From the NCBI RefSeq assembly GCF_014193655.1, contig NZ_JACHZQ010000007.1, positions 310,001-374,000 of the forward strand: a stretch of DNA of 64,000 bases. The letters are read 5' to 3'. Both the position numbers and the translations under genes were made by a program. The DNA is from Rhizobium sp. BK313. Its GTDB lineage: Bacteria; Pseudomonadota; Alphaproteobacteria; Rhizobiales; Rhizobiaceae. Of this stretch, positions 59,259-64,000 are shown piece after piece. The notes under the pieces are model-generated. The model searched no databases, had not been told where the DNA came from, and saw only the letters and a program-made list of their open reading frames with translations. Every line of letters starts with the position of its first letter. Within the stretch, counting starts at the first letter, position 1.

Positions 59259-61058
59259 TTAACGTCTTGCTCCCAGATAGGCGCCACGTTCGAATTCCGA
59301 ACGGTTGGCGGCACTCCGCAGGCGCAACAGGTCTTTGCGGGCGATGAGGCCGACAAGCACGCCGGTCCGCTCGTCGACAACGGGAACACGGCCGGTATCG
59401 GCCTGGATCATGATATCGGCGACGCGGCCGACAGTGTCTTCCGGATGAGCGAGCGGAATGGATGTGTCCGAGATCAAATCATAGAGTGTCTGGCCGGCGA
59501 GATCGGGCTCGCTCTGCCAGCGTAGCGCATCGGCGCGAGAGATCATGCCGACCAGACGCCCGTCGGTCTCGACGACGGGATAGAAGCGATGGGAATCCGG
59601 CTGCTCGGCCAATTGCGCCAACGCCTGTGCGGCCGGCATGGCAGCGGGCAGCGTATTCACCTTCGCGATCATGATATCGGCGGCGCGGGTGAGTTCGAAC
59701 GGATCGATGCCGTATTCGCGGGTGATGTGCTGGCCGCGGCGCGCGATCTTTTCCGTCAGGATCGAGCGCTTCAAGAGCAGTACCGTGACAGCGTAAGCCG
59801 CGACGGTGGCGGCAAGCAGCGGCACCAGCGCGTGCATGTCGCCGGTGAGTTCGATAGCGAAGAAGGTACCGGTCAGCGGCGCGCGCATCGTGCCGCCCAT
59901 CATCGCGGCCATGCCGAGCAGCGCCCAGAAACCGGGATCGCCGGGCAAAACAAGGCCGACAAGCCAGCCGAGCGTGCCGCCGAGGATAAGAAGCGGCGCG
60001 AGTACGCCGCCGGACGTTCCCGACGACAATGCCACCAGCCAGATACCGGCCTTGACCAAAAGGATGGCGAGCACCGCGCCTGCTACGACGTGGTCGTTCA
60101 GCAGATCGGAGATGATGTCATAGCCGACGCCAAGCGCGCGTGGCTCGATCAGTCCGCCGAGACCGACAACGAGGCCGCCGAGCGCGGGCCACCACATCCA
60201 ATGAATTGGCAACTTCTCGAAGGCATCTTCGATGCGGTAGAGCAGCGTCGTCAAAAGGCCGGATTGCAGGCCGGACAGGATTCCGAGGCCGGCCGCCAGC
60301 AGGATGCCCCACCAGCTTGGCTGCATGTCGAAATGCGCCGGGAAGAGCGGGCCGCTGCCGATCAGCAGCGGTCGCCAGGTGATGGAGACGCAGGACGCGA
60401 TCACGACCGGGATGAAGCTGCGCGGCTTCCATTCGAACAGCAGCAGTTCGACGGCCAGCATGACGGCGGCGATGGGGGAGCCGAAGATCGCGGTCATGCC
60501 GGCGGCGGCACCGGCGACCAGCAGGGTTTTGCGCTCGGCGGCGCTCAGATGAAAGAACTGTGCGAACAGCGAGCCGATGGCGCCGCCGGTCATGATGATC
60601 GGTCCTTCTGCGCCGAACGGGCCACCAGTGCCGATCGAGATGGCGGAAGAGAGCGGTTTCAGCACCGCTACTTTCGGCGACATACGGCTGCCGCCGATCA
60701 GGATCGCTTCGATTGCCTCCGGAATGCCGTGGCCGCGGATCTTTTCCGAACCGTAGCGTGCCATGAGGCCGATGACGATGCCGCCGATGATGGGAGCCGC
60801 GACCATCCAGGGCGAGCGCGCAACAGTGCCCAACGACAGCGGTTCGACACTGATCTTGAACAACCAGACGGCGTTGGTCACGAGCGCGATCAGGTTGATC
60901 AGCACCCAGGCGGACAGGGCGCCGCCGGTACCCACGACCAGCGCCATGGCCGCGAGCACCAGCACCCGCTTGTCCGTGGTAAAATCTCCATTGTCTTTCC
61001 GTGAAGCACCGCCCGAGAAATCATGGGCGTGCCGATGATGTGCGTTGATATCCTGCAT
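59259..61058 (-). CDS. CLC family chloride channel/antiporter with CBS domains
   Basis: 599 aa. CLC core at about 35-440 with RGHGIPEAIEAI (GSGIP equivalent), TGGPFGAEGPIIM (GREGP equivalent, gating Glu kept, Arg replaced by Ala) and SSGTSGGVLAPLLILGG. Two CBS domains at about 470-585 (ADIMIAKVNTLPAAM, VGRVADIMIQADTGRVPVVD). Moves Cl- with or without H+ exchange; the Glu suggests an antiporter. Divergent from a MarR gene across a palindromic operator. Confidence 0.9.
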   Translation of the reverse strand: MQDINAHHRHAHDFSGGASRKDNGDFTTDKRVLVLAAMALVVGTGGALSAWVLINLIALVTNAVWLFKISVEPLSLGTVARSPWMVAAPIIGGIVIGLMARYGSEKIRGHGIPEAIEAILIGGSRMSPKVAVLKPLSSAISIGTGGPFGAEGPIIMTGGAIGSLFAQFFHLSAAERKTLLVAGAAAGMTAIFGSPIAAVMLAVELLLFEWKPRSFIPVVIASCVSITWRPLLIGSGPLFPAHFDMQPSWWGILLAAGLGILSGLQSGLLTTLLYRIEDAFEKLPIHWMWWPALGGLVVGLGGLIEPRALGVGYDIISDLLNDHVVAGAVLAILLVKAGIWLVALSSGTSGGVLAPLLILGGTLGWLVGLVLPGDPGFWALLGMAAMMGGTMRAPLTGTFFAIELTGDMHALVPLLAATVAAYAVTVLLLKRSILTEKIARRGQHITREYGIDPFELTRAADIMIAKVNTLPAAMPAAQALAQLAEQPDSHRFYPVVETDGRLVGMISRADALRWQSEPDLAGQTLYDLISDTSIPLAHPEDTVGRVADIMIQADTGRVPVVDERTGVLVGLIARKDLLRLRSAANRSEFERGAYLGARR

Positions 61059-61117
61059 GGAATGCTTTCTGTGCTAAAGCGCGGCGGCAAGTGGCCGAGA
61101 TTGCGTTGCAGTGGCAA

Positions 61118-61138
61118 TTATATCGTAATGCGATATAA
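61118..61138. promoter_or_regulatory. MarR-type operator between the CLC and MarR genes
   Basis: Perfect inverted repeat of TTATATCG and CGATATAA, 5 bases apart. It lies 60 bases before the CLC start and about 28 before the regulator start, placed to control both. Confidence 0.8.
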
Positions 61139-61165
61139 ATCAACGACCGAAAACAAAATGTGTTC

Positions 61166-61618
61166 ATGAGGACGATGAGAGTGGCGCGGGATTTGGATGA
61201 GACGCTATCGCAGGCGGACTATGAGGCTTTGGCGACGCTGCGCTATACGCTCCGGAAATTTATGGATTTCAGTACCTCTGCTGCCCATCAGGAGGGATTG
61301 CCGCCGCAGCAGCATCAAGCGCTGCTGGCGATCAAGGGCAATCCGCAAGGTGAGGCAATGACCATCGGCATGTTGGCGGAACGCCTGATGATCGCGCCGC
61401 ATACGGCGACCGAACTGGCCGGCCGTCTGATCGACGCCGGCTATGTCACCCGCCATCCCGATCCGGTCGACAAACGCCGGCAAACGCTGCGGTTGACGGA
61501 AAAATCCGAAGAGATACTGCGCCGGCTCAGCGCCATCCACCTTCGAGAGATCCGGGATATGGCGCCGGAGTTGATCGACATTCTGACGCATCTGCAGGCG
61601 GATGTCGGCGGCAAATGA
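61166..61618 (+). CDS. MarR family transcriptional regulator
   Basis: 150 aa. Winged helix at about 60-110 (MTIGMLAERLMIAPHTATEL, AGRLIDAGYVTRHPDPVDKR with the wing), flanked by dimerisation helices. It probably represses the divergent CLC gene. Possible starts: GTG 61160, ATG 61166, ATG 61175, GTG 61181; GAGG at 61168-61173 would favour the last, so the N-terminus is uncertain by up to 7 residues. Confidence 0.88.
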   Translation: MRTMRVARDLDETLSQADYEALATLRYTLRKFMDFSTSAAHQEGLPPQQHQALLAIKGNPQGEAMTIGMLAERLMIAPHTATELAGRLIDAGYVTRHPDPVDKRRQTLRLTEKSEEILRRLSAIHLREIRDMAPELIDILTHLQADVGGK

Positions 61619-61622
61619 AGAG

Positions 61623-61650
61623 GCCATTGCCGGGGCTAACCGGCAATGGC
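61623..61650. terminator. Perfect inverted repeat between convergent genes
   Basis: GCCATTGCCGG and CCGGCAATGGC, 6-base loop. No long U-run on either side, so termination efficiency is uncertain. Confidence 0.55.
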
Positions 61651-61660
61651 GCGTTGCAAA

Positions 61661-62377
61661 TTATTGGCCGAGCCGAATGCCGCCGTCACAGATCAGCGTA
61701 TGGCCGCTGGTAAAGCCGTTGCCGATCAGGAAAGCAATGGTCTCAGCGATCTCCTCTGGGCGGCCGACACGTCCGACCGGTGTGCGCGCGGCAAAGCTGG
61801 CAAAGGCCGGCCCCTTCTGTTCTTCGCCCAGGAAATCCCACCAGGGCGTGTCGACGACGCCGGGCGAAACGCAGTTCACTCGGATCGGCTTGAGCTCGAC
61901 GGCGAGAATGGGCGCCAAAGCGGCTATTGCGGCGTTGATGGCTCCAAGCCCCGCCGTTCCCGGTAAGGCCGCCTGTGCCGAGACGGCGGAGACGAAGGTG
62001 ATGCTGCCTTCTTTCGAGAGATAGGGAAGACAAGCCTGGGCGCAGGCAAAATGCGCGATCGTCTTCTGCTCGAAACCTTTTTTGACATCGGCAAGATCGA
62101 CAGTAGCGAAGGGGCCGCCGCCATTGCCGCCGCCCAGTGCCAGAACGAGATGATCGAACGGCCCGATCGCCTGGAAGGTTTTGGCGAGACTGGTGAGGTC
62201 GGCGGCATCCATGGCGATTGCAGCGACTTCGCCGGTGAGGCCTTGTGCCGCCGCCTTCAGCTTCGCTTCGTCGCGACCTGTAATGGTAACCCGATATCCT
62301 TTTTCTAAGAGATGAGCGGCGCTCGCGAGGCCGATGCCAGAGGAGCCGCCAATGATGACGGCGTGTTGGGATGACAT
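61661..62377 (-). CDS. Atypical SDR without the YxxxK catalytic pair
   Basis: 238 aa. Cofactor motif IIGGSSGIGLASAAHL and the late PGVVDTPWW are normal, but where SDRs have Y-x-x-x-K this one reads GLGAINAAIAAL (Leu and Asn). The preceding Ser is kept (FVSAVSAQ). Either a non-canonical reductase or a binding protein. RBS AAGGAGAC before ATG 62377. A second, canonical SDR gene lies directly upstream on the same strand. Confidence 0.85.
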   Translation of the reverse strand: MSSQHAVIIGGSSGIGLASAAHLLEKGYRVTITGRDEAKLKAAAQGLTGEVAAIAMDAADLTSLAKTFQAIGPFDHLVLALGGGNGGGPFATVDLADVKKGFEQKTIAHFACAQACLPYLSKEGSITFVSAVSAQAALPGTAGLGAINAAIAALAPILAVELKPIRVNCVSPGVVDTPWWDFLGEEQKGPAFASFAARTPVGRVGRPEEIAETIAFLIGNGFTSGHTLICDGGIRLGQ

Positions 62378-62425
62378 GATTTGTCTCCTTGTTGTGTGGT
62401 CGATGATAGGAATATCGGACTGCTT

Positions 62426-63244
62426 TCAGGCGAGGCCGGTGAGCTCGCGGCTGAGGATGCGAAGCTGCTTACGCGCGGCCGCGTCATAGGCTTGGGCATT
62501 GGCGCGGGAAGGGCGCTGCCCGTCGTAATAGAGGCCGGTGTGTCCTTCGAGGTTGGCACCCACAGCCAGGTTGAGAATGGCGTCGGCGCCTTGATCGACC
62601 GTGCTCATAGGAGCGACGCCGGCCTGGCGCACCATGGTAGTGTTCATGTAGGTCGCGGGGTGCAGGCAGTTGACGGTAACGCCGGTATCAGCCAGTTCCT
62701 CGGCGAGATCGAAAGTGAACATGATCTGCGCCAGCTTGCTCTGGCAATAGGCGCGCACGCCGCTATAGCCGCGTGTCAGCATGACATCGGAGAAGTCGAT
62801 GGGCTGCTGACCGACGGAGGAAACGTTGACGATGCGGGCGGGGCTGCTCGCCTTCAATAGCGGCAGCAGGCGGTGCGTGAGCAGGAAGCCGGCAAGATAG
62901 TTCACCGCAAAACGCAGTTCGTGCCCGTCGCGGCTGACCTGGCGGTTCGCGTCATGGCCGCTGGTGCCGATACCGGCATTGTTGATCAGAATGTCGAGGT
63001 GATCATGATCGCCCTTGATTGCGTCGGCCAGGCCGCGGACCTCGTCCAGCGATGAAAGATCGGCGGGGTAAAAGGTCGCTTTCCCACCCGCGCCATGAAT
63101 GCTGGAAAGCAGGCTCTCAGCGCGCGCTTTGTCCCGTCCATGCACCTGCACTATCGCGCCCGACACGGCAAGCCTTTCCGCAACCCTGCGGCCGACGCCG
63201 TCCGTCGAGCCGGTGACTAGGATCGTCTTGTCGCGCATGTCCAT
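62426..63244 (-). CDS. Short-chain dehydrogenase/reductase (retinol-dehydrogenase-like)
   Basis: 272 aa. TGSTDGVGRRVAERLAVSG, NNAGIG, catalytic Ser (VNVSSVGQ) and Y-C-Q-S-K, with the substrate-loop length of the WWOX/retinol dehydrogenase-like group. Substrate unknown. GGAGG sits 8 bases before ATG 63244; two further in-frame ATGs upstream would remove the RBS. Divergent from the XRE regulator gene, its likely controller. Confidence 0.87.
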   Translation of the reverse strand: MDMRDKTILVTGSTDGVGRRVAERLAVSGAIVQVHGRDKARAESLLSSIHGAGGKATFYPADLSSLDEVRGLADAIKGDHDHLDILINNAGIGTSGHDANRQVSRDGHELRFAVNYLAGFLLTHRLLPLLKASSPARIVNVSSVGQQPIDFSDVMLTRGYSGVRAYCQSKLAQIMFTFDLAEELADTGVTVNCLHPATYMNTTMVRQAGVAPMSTVDQGADAILNLAVGANLEGHTGLYYDGQRPSRANAQAYDAAARKQLRILSRELTGLA

Positions 63245-63345
63245 CGTAATCGCCTCCATTTCGTCTCTGCCGTGATATTTGGCAGTTTGCGAAAGCGACA
63301 AACAGTTCTTGCTTTATCCTAGTATTCATCCTGCTATGGTAGCCC

Positions 63346-64000
63346 ATGACCATCAATCAGCATCAAACCATTCTCGAAGCCAGGCGCCGTGAGTTTGGCG
63401 CTTTCCTGCGGTCTCGCCGGGAGAAGCTGATGCCGGCAAGCGTGGGGCTGCCGGAAGGATTTCGCCGGCGGACGCCGGGCCTACGACGCGAGGAAGTGGC
63501 GCTTCTCGCCGGTGTCGGGGCCACCTGGTACACCTGGCTGGAGCAGGGGCGGGATGTGCGTGCCTCAGCGGAGGTGCTATCGGCGCTCGCCGATGCGTTG
63601 CGGCTCGACCCGGCGGAACGACGCCATCTTTTCACCCTGAGCGATCGGCCATCGGCGGAAATCCCGTCGCGCGGGCCGGAGGAAGTGTCGGAATCGCTGC
63701 GACGGATGCTTGCGAGCCTCACCGGCCAACCCGCCTACGTCCTCGGCCGGCGCTGGGATGTGCTTGCCTGGAACGCGGCGGCGGTGGCTCTTTTCGGCGA
63801 TTACGGCCTGTTGCAGGGCGATGCGCGCAACAGCGTCCATCGGGTGTTCACCGATCCCGCCCACCGTGAGCTATTGGTCGATTGGGAGATAGTGGCGGCG
63901 AATTCGCTAGCCATGTTCCGCGCCGAAAGCGCCCGCTACGCCGGCGATCCCGACTTCGAGCGGCTGATCGCCACGTTGACGCAGGCAAGCCCGGAATTTC
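63346..64000 (+). CDS. XRE/MmyB-like transcriptional regulator, 3' end outside window
   Basis: 218 complete codons to the right edge, with no stop. HTH_31 domain at about 10-85 (FGAFLRSRREKLMPASVGLP, RRTPGLRREEVALLAGVGAT, WYTWLEQGRDVRASAEVLSA), then an MmyB-like ligand-binding domain (QPAYVLGRRWDVLAWNAAAV, PAHRELLVDWEIVAANSLAM). Regulators of this class commonly control a divergent SDR, as here. About 60 residues are missing. Confidence 0.9.
   Translation, partial: MTINQHQTILEARRREFGAFLRSRREKLMPASVGLPEGFRRRTPGLRREEVALLAGVGATWYTWLEQGRDVRASAEVLSALADALRLDPAERRHLFTLSDRPSAEIPSRGPEEVSESLRRMLASLTGQPAYVLGRRWDVLAWNAAAVALFGDYGLLQGDARNSVHRVFTDPAHRELLVDWEIVAANSLAMFRAESARYAGDPDFERLIATLTQASPEF

Noticed and set aside
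59589..61004. 471-codon open frame opposite the CLC gene
   Set aside because: Low-complexity polar complement of a membrane protein; no domain.
1..64000. tRNA, rRNA, CRISPR arrays, insertion sequences, integrases
   Set aside because: None seen on either strand by reading; no TTCGAATC-type T-arm with an acceptor, no regular spaced repeats, no transposase motifs. A tRNAscan or ISfinder run could still find a degenerate case.

Overview
The window reads as a piece of the main chromosome of a Rhizobiaceae alphaproteobacterium, most likely Rhizobium. The reasons are GC-rich coding with alphaproteobacterial families (GapR/DUF2312, RcdA/DUF1465, DUF1192, DUF4164, DUF882, DUF1036), a zapA-6S RNA neighbourhood, a glycolytic block with class I aldolase, a perfect CtrA box, and RIME-like intergenic palindromic repeats. 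No phage, IS, integrase, tRNA, rRNA or CRISPR was seen. The genome looks stable, with small accessory modules set among housekeeping genes. Two genes are cut by the window edges: the sigma-54 activator at the left and an XRE/MmyB-like regulator at the right.

Layout. 1-5 kb: sigma-54 activator, secreted DUF882 peptidase-like protein, GapR, DUF1244, N-formylglutamate amidohydrolase. 5-11.4 kb: DUF1036 overlapping pyruvate kinase, SBP56/methanethiol oxidase-like protein with a membrane partner, a 3-hydroxyisobutyrate dehydrogenase-like enzyme, and a LysE exporter. 11.4-16.7 kb: threonine dehydratase; a tautomerase-cupin-DUF4865 operon facing its own LysR regulator across a clean LysR box; alpha/beta hydrolase; TPR protein. 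16.7-21.9 kb: rpmJ, DUF465-purE-purK, a second divergent DUF465 gene, an ArsR regulator, a ThiE-like protein and a Sel1-repeat protein.

22-33.7 kb is a complete chemosensory cluster (soluble MCP-like protein / STAS-cheY-cheA-cheW-mcp-mcp-cheW-cheR-cheB), largely coupled by ATGA overlaps. It has no flagellar gene, cheD or cheZ. 33.7-42.2 kb holds an SDR and its TetR regulator with twin operators, a SigF-like sigma factor with its NrsF-type anti-sigma factor, inositol monophosphatase, a MotA/MotB-like envelope pair, and an ECF42-type sigma factor coupled to a DGPF protein. 42-49 kb: an MsbA-like ABC exporter, rpmE, rcdA under a CtrA box, DUF1192 with a candidate small RNA or 3'UTR element, an MFS transporter and PhzF.

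49.5-58 kb is the central-carbon block on the minus strand (tkt, gap, pgk, fba), split by a glycolipid-binding-like protein and a K+/H+ antiporter. A 33-bp palindrome lies upstream of fba. 58-64 kb: DUF4164-zapA-6S RNA, then a CLC transporter and a MarR regulator facing each other across a perfect operator-like palindrome, two SDRs (one without the Tyr/Lys catalytic motif) and the truncated XRE regulator.

The most informative signals outside coding regions are the fba palindrome, the TetR twin operators at identical distances from two start codons, the CtrA site at rcdA, the GTAAC-N16-CGAA promoter almost on the start codon of the SigF-like gene, and the candidate small RNA after DUF1192. Nothing here is a convincing new defence or mobile system. 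The MotA/MotB-like pair and the MTO-membrane pair are the least understood coding modules.
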